DNA from: Hypoxylon rubiginosum | Taxonomy: Eukaryota; Ascomycota; Sordariomycetes; Xylariales; Hypoxylaceae | NCBI GenBank assembly: GCA_902806565.1 | Contig: CADCXA010000034.1 | Span: 62,001 to 126,000, forward strand | Length of the DNA stretch: 64,000 nucleotides | Direction of reading: 5' to 3' | Shown: in pieces, positions 13,428 to 24,540 of the stretch | Position numbering within the stretch: the first letter of the stretch is position 1 | Layout: each line of letters begins with the position of its first letter | Notes under the pieces: generated by a model | What the model was told of the DNA's origin: nothing | The model's database searches: none | Seen by the model: only the letters and a program-made list of their open reading frames with translations | Made by a program: the position numbers and the translations under genes

Positions 13428-13779
13428 AGAAGAGATGTATGTTGCGTAGAGCATCATAACTTCCGATATATATTTATCTATTATATATAAGCCTCCTTAC
13501 CAACGACATGTATGTATGTGTATAATGAGGTACTATATATGAGCCAGCCACAGCACGAATGCATTGGTTTGGAATTGGCATATATGGGTTACGGGATAGC
13601 ATCGAGTATGCTTGTTAAGGGATATTTAGATGGCGTCACAAGACTATGTAGGCAGTGTTTATTTCTATGTATCACTACTTTGTTCCATGATGGAGCCTTG
13701 CTACATAGAAGTCTACTTTAATTGGCCGTGGTAGCACTTCGTCTTTTCATCTAGATGCAGCGTCAAAAGGACCGCGAGC
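13428..13779. other. Convergent 3' intergenic region
   Basis: 352 bp between the 3' ends of two convergent MFS genes. It is AT-rich with no ORF of coding character; it probably holds both 3' UTRs and polyadenylation signals. Confidence 0.7.
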
Positions 13780-15321
13780 TCAGTAGACCTCTTTCACCCT
13801 CCAACTAACAGCCAGTACCCGAGCTCCCAGGAAGCAGCTCGAAGCAATGGCATACGAGAGCGCCGCAAAGATGATCAGGGCTAGCCATCCCTGTTCCGGA
13901 GTGCTCCCGATTTCCAGCAAGGCACCGGCGATAGGCAGACTGGTAAGGGTACCGAAGCTACCCACCATCATCGCAGTCGAGAAGAAGCGGCCGTAGTCGC
14001 GCGCGCCACACAGCTGGCCGATACACACGGGGTATAGGCCCAGGTTGCTCCCCGAGGCGAAGCCGAACAGGACGGCGAAGGCTATGAGCAGAGCGCGCGA
14101 GTCGCCGGCAGGTAGCCAGAGAGCCAGTATCGTCACGACGCACAGCGCGTTCGTGAGGGTGATGACGTTGAAGCGGCCCCAGCGGTCGGCGAGGAAGCCG
14201 GGCAGGAAGCGGCCGAGGAAGGAGCCAGCGTTGAGCAGGGCCAGCAGCGTGTAGGCGTCGTTGGGGTCCTGGCCGTGGGCGGCGGCGTACGAGACGATGT
14301 AGGTCAGGGGCGTGAAGATGCCCCACTCCATGAACCAGATGCCGGCGCAGCAGAAGCTGAACTTGAGGTCCTTAAAGAGGGACCAGTCGGGCATGACGGA
14401 CATCGGGTGGCGGCTCGGGGGCAGGCGGGAGCGGACGAGGAGGTTGGCGACGGCGGACAGGAAGAGCAGCACGAAGCCGATGATGCGCGTGCTCCAGGCG
14501 AAGCCCAGCCGGGGGATCACGGCCTGCAGGTAGATGGGGAAGACGACGCCGCCGATGGAGCCGGCCGTGGCGGCGACGCCGGTCGCGAAGCCGCGGCGCG
14601 CCTTGAAGAAGTGCGCTATCACGCCGTACGCGGGGATGTTCAGCAGCGCGCCGCCGAGACCGCCTAGGACGGAGTACGTCAGGAGGATCTGGTAGTACGC
14701 TGTCGTGCCGCATTTTGTCAGCGCAGATTCGTTACAAAGATGATACGCGAAGGCGCGCCCAGACTTACTATTGCATAGTCCTAGGAGCAGCTGGCTCGCG
14801 ACGACCAGCAGGCTGCCGACGGCGACCAGCCACCGGGGCCCGTGGCGGTCGAAGACGGGGCCGACCTGGATGCCGAAGAAGAAGACGATGAAGAGGTAGA
14901 CGCTGAAGATCCAGCCGATGGTGGACGAGTCGTAGCCGACGAGCTGGTGCGTCGAGAAGTACGACTCGAAGACGGCGGTGCAGTTGATGATGCCGTACAC
15001 GGAGACCATGCAGCAGAAGGACGAGGCCACGACGAGCCAGGCCTGGAGGCCGCCCTCGGGGAAGTCTAGATCGTCATCGCCGTCATCCCCCGCCTCAGAT
15101 GATGAAGACGGGGCGGCAGCATTTTCAACGGCATGAGTATGAACGTTTCGGCTCTCATCGTCTCGGGCAGCGTTGAGATTTTCATTTGATTTGGACTCTA
15201 GGTTGAGACTGGGAAGTTGACTCTTTTCGTCAATGTGCTCCGACGGAGATCCAGGGACCCCCGCCGGGACAGTTTGATTTATGAGGCAGCTGTCATCTGC
15301 ATTTTTCGGAGCGAGGGTCAT
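13780..15321 (-). CDS. MFS monocarboxylate-transporter-like protein (490 aa spliced)
   Basis: Member of the fungal monocarboxylate porter (MCT/MCH) branch of the MFS, a predicted plasma-membrane protein; the substrate cannot be read from sequence. After a roughly 90-residue acidic/Ser-rich cytosolic N-terminus comes the family signature DFPEGGLQAW, then twelve predicted helices, with GPVFDRHGPRW in loop 2-3, LGGLGGALLNIPAYGVIAHFF in helix 4-5 and GRFLPGFLADRWGRFN in loop 8-9. The unspliced frame is open throughout. However, 14700-14768 (69 nt) begins GTAAGT, has GCTGACA near its end and finishes in CAG, and its removal gives LGLCNTYYQILLTY as in relatives. I therefore read two exons, 14769-15321 and 13780-14699. 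Because 69 is a multiple of three and there is no stop, retention would insert 23 residues. The middle of the gene is far GC-richer than its ends. Confidence 0.88.
   Translation of the reverse strand: MTLAPKNADDSCLINQTVPAGVPGSPSEHIDEKSQLPSLNLESKSNENLNAARDDESRNVHTHAVENAAAPSSSSEAGDDGDDDLDFPEGGLQAWLVVASSFCCMVSVYGIINCTAVFESYFSTHQLVGYDSSTIGWIFSVYLFIVFFFGIQVGPVFDRHGPRWLVAVGSLLVVASQLLLGLCNSKSGRAFAYHLCNESALTKCGTTAYYQILLTYSVLGGLGGALLNIPAYGVIAHFFKARRGFATGVAATAGSIGGVVFPIYLQAVIPRLGFAWSTRIIGFVLLFLSAVANLLVRSRLPPSRHPMSVMPDWSLFKDLKFSFCCAGIWFMEWGIFTPLTYIVSYAAAHGQDPNDAYTLLALLNAGSFLGRFLPGFLADRWGRFNVITLTNALCVVTILALWLPAGDSRALLIAFAVLFGFASGSNLGLYPVCIGQLCGARDYGRFFSTAMMVGSFGTLTSLPIAGALLEIGSTPEQGWLALIIFAALSYAIASSCFLGARVLAVSWRVKEVY
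14700..14768 (-). other. Frame-preserving, stop-free intron (69 nt)
   Basis: Donor GTAAGT, branch-like GCTGACA and acceptor ACAG sit on the minus strand inside the monocarboxylate-transporter-like gene. The length is divisible by three and no stop occurs in frame. Splicing removes a hydrophilic 23-residue segment from within a hydrophobic helix region, supporting a true intron. Confidence 0.8.
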
Positions 15322-16714
15322 AAAATAGATGACCTTCTTCTATTCTCTCTTATTGATAAATTAATAAATGATGTATGTGAGCGGACTGCGGTTGTAACGA
15401 CCACTCCCCTTCAGTCTAGACTCCTGAATAACTGAATATTCTTTTTCTCTCCCTTGCGCATACACTCACTTATGTGAAGCTAATCGCAACCCGACAAAAC
15501 AAAGGGGGAAAACTTTTACCGAAAGAAGACGGAAGCTTCTTAAATACTACCTAGGTAAGGTTTTACCCCCATGACGAAAAGTCTGGGGAAGATAGCGGGA
15601 TTGCGCTATAATTTGGTAACAAATACAATCAACCAACACACAATTACATAATAGTTTCACTATTTACCCTTCTCCCTTCTTTCTTCCCTCTCGCAGGTCG
15701 CCGATTGTTCCAAAGACGGCCAACGGAGATCTACGATATCCGAAACTCATAATCGCCAAGTCTACCTTGCAAAATTTACGTAGAGTAGCATAGCATAAAA
15801 TGATAAACTATACGAAACGGCTGCTTGCTAGTTTTGTCAACTTAAGAATGAGAACCCCTGGATGACTCATCCGACAATGCCCCCTCCCTCTAATAATCCG
15901 CATTCTCATCAATTTTTCCAATCCTTTTTTTATTATTCCTACTATGACGCACCATCGTCTTCACAACTTCAAAATACTTGCGGGTACGGCCGCCGCCGTT
16001 GCCCGACTTTGTCAAAAAGAAGAAGAAAAGGGCAAAAAAAGTAAAAGACCCCTACCAGGTAGGTATCTAAAACAGAAACCACCCCGACAATTCATTTGTA
16101 GATTCACTCCCAGCTTGTGTACTCAGTCGCCCTAAGTCCGTAATGAGAGAGCAGAGCCATGTTGGGCAATGTCAGGCTTCAAGCCTTTCGGCCCCTGACC
16201 CCTTAGATAGAAGTTAGCGATGTTGGTCTGAATAGGGGGTTGGGTTCGGAGGACAAAGGGTCTCAGAGCCAACTAGGTACGTTCGCAGCTCTTTTCGCAA
16301 CAGAGTTGTCATTTCCGTTCTGCGTTGTGACGAGTAATTACTCAATTATCAGTCACGGAAGGAAACGTTGTTCGGTAGTAGTAGCTTCGTCTCATTAACC
16401 ATGGTTCGTACATAGACCGTACGATAAGATATAAAAATGAAACTAAAGTACGACCAGGCATTGAAAAAGCATTATAATTGCAGAAGGTGACTCCGGCCTG
16501 TGGTTTTGCTAGCTGAAGTTGCTACATTGCAATTACACCACCATTGCTCATAACCACCTAACCTATTCACTGCCTTATGTAGTTATTTTAGAGTCTATGT
16601 ACCATCAAATCTCCTACCAAGCAAAATTAAAATTCATTGCTCTTTACAGGGTTAGAAGCCCCTAACACCAAGATTACATCTACCCGTTCTCATAGTTCCC
16701 ATAAGCATACCAAA
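15322..16714. promoter_or_regulatory. Divergent intergenic region MCT-like / Fic
   Basis: 1.39 kb between divergent starts; both promoters should lie here. It contains CTACCTAGGTAAGG (15547-15560) and several A-rich and pyrimidine-rich tracts. A CTCTTTACAG just before 16650 could be the acceptor of a 5' UTR intron of the Fic gene, but I cannot pair it with a donor confidently. No coding sequence is supported. Confidence 0.5.
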
Positions 16715-17794
16715 ATGAAGCAAAGCCTTCACGATACCATCTCGAAAGGGTGGCCGTCAATCTCGCGGGATGCTACAGAAGTCGTCTCGATGACTATCCA
16801 GGCCGATGATACATATCGCCAGTATGCCCCAGGCCAAGATCCCAACAAATTGTTCGAGAAAGCCGCCAGTTGGATCTCGCGGATCCGTGCCACTACTCTC
16901 AACAACGACCAACAAGACCTCATTAACGAACTGATACATGAAGCGATGGTTAGAGCTATATACGGTAGCAATATGATCGAGCATGCGGGTCTCGGTTACG
17001 ACATCACGGTCCGACTGTGCAGAAGAATATTCGCCGGAGAGGACGTAGGAGAGATCTCCGAGGGCAGTATCTCCTACCAGAGCGATCTGCAGGAACTGTA
17101 TTCCCTGCAGCCCGACCTGAAGAGCATGTCCGTCCAAAATGTCCTGCGAGGCCGAAGCGAGATCGTGCAGCACGCCAAGGCCTTCCAGCACATAATCCGC
17201 GCCTTCGTAGCCGAGCGGCAGGACCTCACGGAGGACCTGATCAAGGAGACCCATCGCGTCCTGACCAGGGGAGTCCCGATCCGCCTCCGCGACGGACCGG
17301 AAGTTCCGCCGGAGGAGTACGGAGGCACCTACAGGACCGTCGTCGTCGGCGCCGGCTCCACCAACTTCACCGTCCCCAAGTTCGTCCCCGTCAAGATGAA
17401 AGAGATGTGCGACAAACTCAAAGAGGAGCTCGCCGCGGCCGACGAGGACAAGGCGATCGACCCGTTCTCGGTCGCGGCCAAGTATTCGCTCCAGTTCGTG
17501 GAGGTACACCCGTTCCAGGACGGGAACGGCCGGCTGTGCCGCATGATACTGAACGCCGTCCTCTGCCGCTACGCCGGCGTCGTCGTGCCGATCGGGGAGC
17601 GCGAGGAGGAGAGAGAGGAGTACAGGGGCATCAAGAGGCGCTCGAGCGAGACCATGGAGGGCCACGGCGAGTACGCCGTGTTTGTCCTCCGCAGAGCGTT
17701 CACGCGCCTCCGCGACATGAAGAAGAAATTGGCCGGGAAGGGTAGAGGAAAATCGGCCACTAGCTCAGACGCCAGCTCGACTGTTACGGGGTAA
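16715..17794 (+). CDS. Fic/DOC-domain protein, predicted AMP transferase (359 aa)
   Basis: Fic proteins usually transfer AMP from ATP to a hydroxyl side chain of a target protein; the target here is unknown. The catalytic signature HPFQDGNGR is intact at residues 265-273 (consensus HPFx[D/E]GNGRxxR), with His265 the predicted catalytic base. Upstream, SNMIEH at residues 85-90 aligns with the inhibitory-helix motif [S/T]xxxE[G/N]; the glutamate that would block ATP is kept but the following G/N is His. The segment EEYGGTYRTVVVGAG resembles the flap preceding the active site. I see no signal peptide or membrane helix, so the protein is probably cytosolic or nuclear. The C-terminus is a Lys/Ser-rich tail. 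The ATG at 16715 (CAAAATGAAG) is preferred because the longer frame begins with TTG. The 3' two-thirds are strongly GC-rich. Confidence 0.9.
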   Translation: MKQSLHDTISKGWPSISRDATEVVSMTIQADDTYRQYAPGQDPNKLFEKAASWISRIRATTLNNDQQDLINELIHEAMVRAIYGSNMIEHAGLGYDITVRLCRRIFAGEDVGEISEGSISYQSDLQELYSLQPDLKSMSVQNVLRGRSEIVQHAKAFQHIIRAFVAERQDLTEDLIKETHRVLTRGVPIRLRDGPEVPPEEYGGTYRTVVVGAGSTNFTVPKFVPVKMKEMCDKLKEELAAADEDKAIDPFSVAAKYSLQFVEVHPFQDGNGRLCRMILNAVLCRYAGVVVPIGEREEEREEYRGIKRRSSETMEGHGEYAVFVLRRAFTRLRDMKKKLAGKGRGKSATSSDASSTVTG

Positions 17795-18192
17795 CTTTTG
17801 ATAAAGGAGAAATCGCTTGGGGGATCAACTGGTACCTCTGAGGCTCCGTATGTGTTAATGGGTAGCGTTTCATTGGTGGCGGGAGATGCTGGTTGCTTTA
17901 TGATCAGCGCTATTGATTTCTGTCGATTTGAATCAACACCATAATATGATATGATGGTATGGATAAAAACCCCCTTAAATACCATATTCTCGCAAGGGAA
18001 CAAATCACGGACAAAAATAAACAGAGAGTACATTAACAATTGAATGTCCATTGGCTCGGAGTGGCTAAACTCCAAGTGTATCTATATGAAGACAGAGGAC
18101 CGACATCGAAGCTCCTAAAACATCACTAAGCTAGTCGCGCAAGACTAGTAAATACAACGCGTCCATAGTCCTCTTCATTATGCACCTATAAT
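17795..18192. other. Convergent 3' intergenic region Fic / FAS1
   Basis: 398 bp between convergent stop codons. AT-rich, no coding character seen. Confidence 0.7.
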
Positions 18193-21100
18193 TTAGTGCC
18201 CGTTCACCTGCACAGACGACGGGTTGATGCCATTGACACCGTTTACGTCCTCCTGATAACTATCCCAATCCTGCAAGATTTGCGCGATCTTGGGAGACCC
18301 TGTAAGGTCGTACACATTTTGGAAGTACTCTTTTGTGAGCTCGAACGGCCGAGCCGTCACGTTAGGGATGTACTTCCCGACTAATTTAGCTGGGTCGATC
18401 GAAGTCTTGTTGATCTTCTTGAGGAGTATGTTTCTGAAAGGCTTGACGCCCGATCGCAAGAAGGTCGAGTGGAACGGCACGTCGATACCCTTTAGTGGGA
18501 TGGTGGCGAACCCTCTCTCTAATTCTAGAGGCGTAGGTTTGGCCAAAGTCTTCTGAGCGGCACCCTTGACGATTTCGACAAGGTGTCCCTTCACTTCTTC
18601 AATGCTCAACTCCTGGCGGAGTTGGTTGATATCTACCTTCTGCGACTTTAAGAAGTTCAAAACACCGGTGAGGGTGTCCAGCGCGCGTAGATCGCCAGCG
18701 CAAACGTACTGCATGTTCGCAATGTTGTAGTTGACAATCTCCAAAAGCCAGCCCGTCTCCTCAGCGATGTTGCTAACCACATATCGCAGAGCGCTCTCGC
18801 TGAATGTTGACGAGATACGGCTCGGGTTGACAGCACACATCGAGTAGTTGGAACGGCCTTGGGCATCCCGCTCGACGGCGACTTGCATAGTCAATCCACG
18901 GTAAAAGACGACGGATACTAGGGACTCAATAGGCAGGACGTCGGCCAACGCGGCGAGGGCAGAATATTCACCCAGGGAATGACCAGCAAAGGTGCTGTCC
19001 CGCGGCACAAGACCTTTGGCGTTCATATCTTCGAAACTGGCCTTCTCCATGAGAGTCAAGGCGGGTTGGGTAAACTGGGTTGCAGAGAGAAGACCAGTAG
19101 GTGACCGGTAGGTATATGATGTCGTCCTCTCATTGATCTCCTTGAAAATACGTTCCGACTTAACGGAGCCATCCGCAGCGATGGTCTCGAAGTTCATCTG
19201 CATGTAGTTGTCGCGAATTGCCTTGCCTCGAGGTCCACCAAAATGAATCGTCAGTTCCCTCGGGTTGTTCTTCACGATGTTCAAGATAGAGAAACCTAAA
19301 GAATGTTAGTGAGACTTTATGGCGAATGACCACTGCAACTTACCATATGTGTCCAAGAGGTACTTGTCGGCTCTATCCCAGACCTCCTTAGCCACAGGGC
19401 TAGTATTGTACAAGTCCATGCCCATACCCTGCTCCTGAGAACCTTGACCGGTGAAGACATAGGCTGTGACTGGCTGCTCAACTTCGGCCTCTCCAAGAAG
19501 CACCTTCTCCTCTGTCTCCTCGTTGCTTGCTTCAACCTTGATGATCTTGCGGCCACCGATCATTCCGACGTGCTGAAGCTTGACTTGGATATCGTCATTA
19601 GGCAGCACCATACCGACGAGAGAAGCATGGAAGCTGCGGACGCGGCCAACATTGTTCTCGGCTGCCCAAGTCTCCACAAGGCTTCGCACGGCAGCACTAG
19701 AGTACATACCGTGGGTGATGGTACCCGGAAGGTTGGCATAGCTGGAGAAAACGCGAGAAACGTGAATGGGGTTGTAGTCGCCTGACACCTTCGCGTAATT
19801 CTCGTTCGACGCCGGCGCTTTGAGTTGCAAGGGAGACTTGCCACTAAGGGGAATGGGGTTTTCAAAGTTGATCGGCTGTTCAATGGAAGAGCCGTGGCGC
19901 TCTAGATAGTCAACAACCGGGTTACCATGGGACGAGCCGGCTTCGTAGTCGACACTCGCGACTTGGATGATCTCCTTAGTGGGAAGCTCTAGCAGCACTT
20001 GACCACGGGTCTCGACGCTGCTGAAAACATTCTTGTTCTTGAACTTGTAAAAGCTTTGGAGACGGAAAGTTAAGGTCTGGCCAAGCAGTTCGATATCGTT
20101 ATTGTCGAACTGAATCCAGTCCTTTGACTTGAGCACGGCGACATCCTTTGACGTGTCGAGATGAACTTGCATCGGCGTCTCCATCTTACGTTGGAAGGTG
20201 TTTTCGAAATCAGTATAAACACCTCGGTATAGAAATTGCGACGTGACCTCCATGACAGCCTGGCCATCCCTGTAGATAGTACCGCAGACTTCCACCATCT
20301 TACCAGACTCTTGGTTGATCACAGCGTTGATTTGAGCTGTCGTCTTGACTTCGTCACCCTTCTTAAGGGGGTCGGCACCTGGCATCATACGGAAGCCGTT
20401 GGAAAGATGCACGAGCTTAAGAAGGTCGCCATCGATCTTTCGGGGGAAGATGGGCTTCGTGATGGCCTTCCATCCGACGACAATGGCGAAATCCATGGGG
20501 GCAAACATCTCCTTACCAGGGCGGTCAACAAACGCCTCACCGGTATTTCCAACAGCGTGCACAAAATCGTTGATGTCCTCCTTGGTGATCGTAGATCGCC
20601 CTCCGTCAAACTTGCTCGTGACGGGGGCATCGAGATCAAGAGTCTCATCTCCAAACCACGCACGCCAGTAGAACTCTTTGATACGATCATTGCGTCCTTC
20701 CATGACCTCGCGAATGGGCGCGTACCCAGCCTCGGGGTGGTATGTGAACCGAAGTGGCAATGAGACGGGCTGCCCTAGAGCGGTGGTTTCCTTGATCATG
20801 CTAACGACAATCTCGCTCTTCCCATCTAGCTTGACTTCGATCACATCAACGTAATGATTGTGCCGCGGCTGCTCGCGAACAATAATCGATGTCTTGGCCG
20901 GCTCATTCGGATATAGAATTTCGACGAAGAGACCGCGCACAGGAGCGAAGATTCTCTTCATCGGGTTAGTCTGGTACTTCTGGCCCTGCACCAAGACCTC
21001 GGAGGTAAACAGAGCATGGCGCCAGTTGCGATTTGGACCAGCTAGAAGAGCAAGCCAACTGTCAACCGAGGGCAGCGCGATAACAGGCGATGACGATAAA

Positions 21101-24100
21101 CGGTATGTATTCTTGTGCTGGTCGTAAGATACAGTGAGACCCTCGATGTCTAGCGGCATCTCAGTATCGATCAGCTTGCCACCGAAGTATTCAATGGTCG
21201 GGATAGACTCGGCCTTGCCGGCATAGATATCTCGTGTCAGGTACGAAATGTGGGCGTCGTGGATCCCGTCCAGAATATCTTGGATGGGCTCATCTAATAC
21301 AGTCGAGAACTTGGCGGCGGTAGGACCCTGCAGGATACAAGTACGCCCAACGTCCTGATCAATGACCGCTTCAAGGTCTTCGGACTGCCAGAGGGAATCC
21401 TTCTTGAAGAAGAGCTCAAAGCTCTCATCCAAAGATGGGACAAAAGTCACAGGTTTCTGGCCGCGGCGCTGGCATAGAAGTAAAAAGTGCTGAACGTCCT
21501 GAGCATTGATGATTTGGGTTTCCGCCTCTGGATAGTGCGACAGAATCTTTTCGACGGCAGAGAAGGGTTCATTGAGTTCGGAATAGCTCTGTAAGTAGGA
21601 TGGCTGGCTTGCCCCTGCAGTGAACCGTTCCTCGACACGGTGGATGAAGTCGCCCGTGAGCTTGGTGAACGACGGGTCAATCCATCTCGATTCGTGCTTG
21701 ACATAGAGAAGATCTACCATTCGACGAACGACTTCACCATAAGTCATGTCCTCAAGGTCTACAGTCTGACCAGCCCGATTTCGGCCGAACCAGACCTTCT
21801 GGAAGTCATCATTCAACTTCTTAATGATGTAGTCGCGGTTCTTTTTCAGCTCAGCAACACGTTTCTCTTTCGGTAAGCTGAAAATCTTCTTGTCCATTTC
21901 TGCCCAGAAACGAACACCCCGGGTAGCGAGCTTGTGGATTGGCTCACCCATCTCCGATCGGACGGTAATGACGCCACCGGCTGCACCCTTATATGTCTTC
22001 TCCCATTCGTCATCAGGAAGACCCTGGGCGTCCACAATGGCCTGTTTGGCAGCTCTACTCGTGTGTGCCTCCTTCGCAACCATCATTCGGCTACCGAAGA
22101 GGCAGCCGTCATAAGGCATCGGTGGGTAGCCATACTTCTTCGACCAATCACCAGTGAGGTACGGGTACGTGTCTTCAGCACCGCCGAAACCACTACCAGC
22201 AACCAAGATGATGTTGTCTGACCGCCGGATACGACCATACATTTGAAGAATCGGTTGGTGGAAATCTTCAAAGGAGTGGTGGCCACCTCCACGGCCGCCG
22301 GTCCACTGTAAGATAACTGGGAATGTGGGGTTTGCCCTGGCGATGTTGATAACGGATTGGATTGCCTCCATGGAACCTGGCTTGAAGGCGATGTGCTTCA
22401 AACCAAGGGTCTCTATATACTCCTGAGCAACTTCGATAGACGGAACACCAGCACCAATGGTCAAACCCTCGATAGGAACACCTTCAGCTCGGAGCCGGCC
22501 GATAAGGGGAATCTGCCAGCCCATAGCTCGAGGGTTGACGTAGATCAAATTAATCGTGATTCCTCGTCCTGCCGGAATGGCTTTCTCGATCTTTGATAAG
22601 GCATCCGTCATTGTCTTGCCGTTGTAGTAACCACCACCAGCTAACTCAATGTGATAACCGGCGTTCATTGTTGCAGAAACGAAGTCCCATGGCACGGTAG
22701 CCGGGGTCATACCAGCAACCATAACCGGGGGTACTCCTAATAGCCTGCTCATCTTCGTATCTACGTAGGTGCGGCCCTTGGATGTCTTGACCAACCGAGG
22801 ACCGTATTCCTTAACCCAGTCGTTGGCGTACACCACAGCATGTTCTTCATCGCGATCGAAGAGCTCGGACTTGTAACCCACTTCTTGGGCAGCACCGTCA
22901 ATAGTACCAGCAAGAATGACACGGACACCCGTGCCTTCTTTGTTACGGCTTGTTAAAATGCCTAGGCCAGAGATGCCACCAGGACCGAAATCTAACACAT
23001 GAGTCGCCTCGGGGAAAATTGTTGCCTTTTCCCAGTTGACAGGGTCTCGAGTGATCATACGAACTAGCGAGGGGACAATATCACCTTCGACCTCGTCTCT
23101 TAGATCGGTGCCGGTACAAGTGTTGTAGACAGCAATTCCTAGCGATTCGGAATCGATCTTGATATCTTTGAGGTCTTCATCGATCAATTTAGTCGCACCG
23201 GCAAGATATTTGCTGTGGAAAGGTGCAGTAATTGGCAAGAAACGGTTTACAAATCGCACTTTGCGTTCCGTATGGGGAATTCGAGTCTGGTCGAGTCCCG
23301 TTGGCGCCTTCACCTTTCGCAATTGTAGGTTCAACCCATACAGAGAAATTGGCGGTCCGGTAACAACCATATTCCTAGGGCTGTTGACGAGGGATATGGC
23401 GATGTGACGATCTTCTGGAAGATATTGGTTTGTGGCGTTAATATGTTTTTGTACCTCGCTTTGAGGTAGGTCACGAATGCTCAACATAGGCGTCGGGTCT
23501 CCTTCGCCATTGTCGATAGAGTCTTGTAGCATCACAGGGGTCAACGAGGTCCTAGGAAATACCTGCTGACTACGAGCGCCGATCCAGAACAGAATTGTAA
23601 GGGCATCCTTTGCCAGCTTCTCGTAGGACTCCCACGAATCTGCAGCAGCGGTAGCCGCCGCAACAATGACACCTTGAGAATGGCCAGTTGCACCGCGAAT
23701 GCGGTCTCGTAGGATCCCAGGGTGCACACCTAGGCCTTTTCCAAGGACCTGGTAGTGGCACAGTTGCACCAGCCCGATCAAGGGCAGGCTTACGGGAGCG
23801 GAGATTAAATATTGAGGATCGGGTGTTGTATCCGGGGAACGCAGCCATTCCATTATATCGAGTCCCTTTGCATATAACTTTTGCACCCTGGAGTCCAGTG
23901 CAAGATTGTGAAGCAGATCGGCCGATGCTGCGACAAGCTCACCCACGAAGGAGGGGTACGTCTCGTATACCTCACGCAGTTCATCGAAATACTCGATGAT
24001 GTTCCCCTGACCACCGAAAATGCTGTAGATGGCAGCATCTCCTTCGTCAGCAGCTCTCATGAGCGCAGATTCGTGCGGCCTGATAGCGCGATTTGCCACT

Positions 24101-24540
24101 GAGCGGGCTGTATAGTAGCATCGTACAACGCTGATTTGCTTGGAGAGGATACCAGGGAGGTTTTTGGCCAGCGTGTGGACGTCATTTCCTCGAAGAAACA
24201 TGCGTTCGAATTCGTTCAGAAGGAGTTTCAAAACCTCCTCGTACGAACCCTGAGCATCGTCTTCTCCTTCCTCAACCTCGTGCGCCACAAATCCCATGTA
24301 TCTTGCGACGAGCTCGGCTACGGAAGAGGGCTCATCGTCTAGAGCCAATTCATCCGTCGGCGCCGGAAGGCCGGCGGTGAATCGGTCCTTCAACTGCGAG
24401 GCATGGAAATGGAGACTGGTAGGTACGAGAAACGAGGAATCAAGAGATCCGTGGGAGAGAGTGAGAGGTCGGAGGGATGAAGACGATCTAGGAGTAGAAA
24501 CCCCCGTTTGAGGGCCTGTGCCGGTGCCGGTACCATACAT
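18193..24540 (-). CDS. FAS1: Fatty acid synthase subunit beta (two exons, 2099 aa)
   Basis: Beta subunit of the cytosolic alpha6-beta6 fungal type I fatty acid synthase. Exons are 19344-24540 and 18193-19295. The 48-nt intron (19296-19343, branch CACTAAC) restores [17 protein letters not shown]. Domains run in the usual order: acetyl transferase with GHSQG (Ser near residue 285), enoyl reductase ([14 protein letters not shown] near 610; FMN/NADPH region [15 protein letters not shown]), dehydratase/MaoC region ([12 protein letters not shown] and [16 protein letters not shown] near 1580-1610) and malonyl/palmitoyl transferase ([14 protein letters not shown] near 1690; nucleophile elbow [10 protein letters not shown] near 1835). 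The N-terminus [20 protein letters not shown] is typical of Sordariomycete FAS1. Length is normal and no catalytic residue seems missing. It is divergent from FAS2, implying shared control and stoichiometric expression. Confidence 0.97.

Noticed and set aside
14275..15069. Several open frames opposite the MCT-like transporter
   Set aside because: They arise from the GC-rich patch; translations are Gly/Glu/Asp-biased and have no domain character.
16757..17665. 302-codon antisense ORF over the Fic gene
   Set aside because: The sense strand carries the intact Fic motif and coding-like periodicity; the antisense translation shows no motif.
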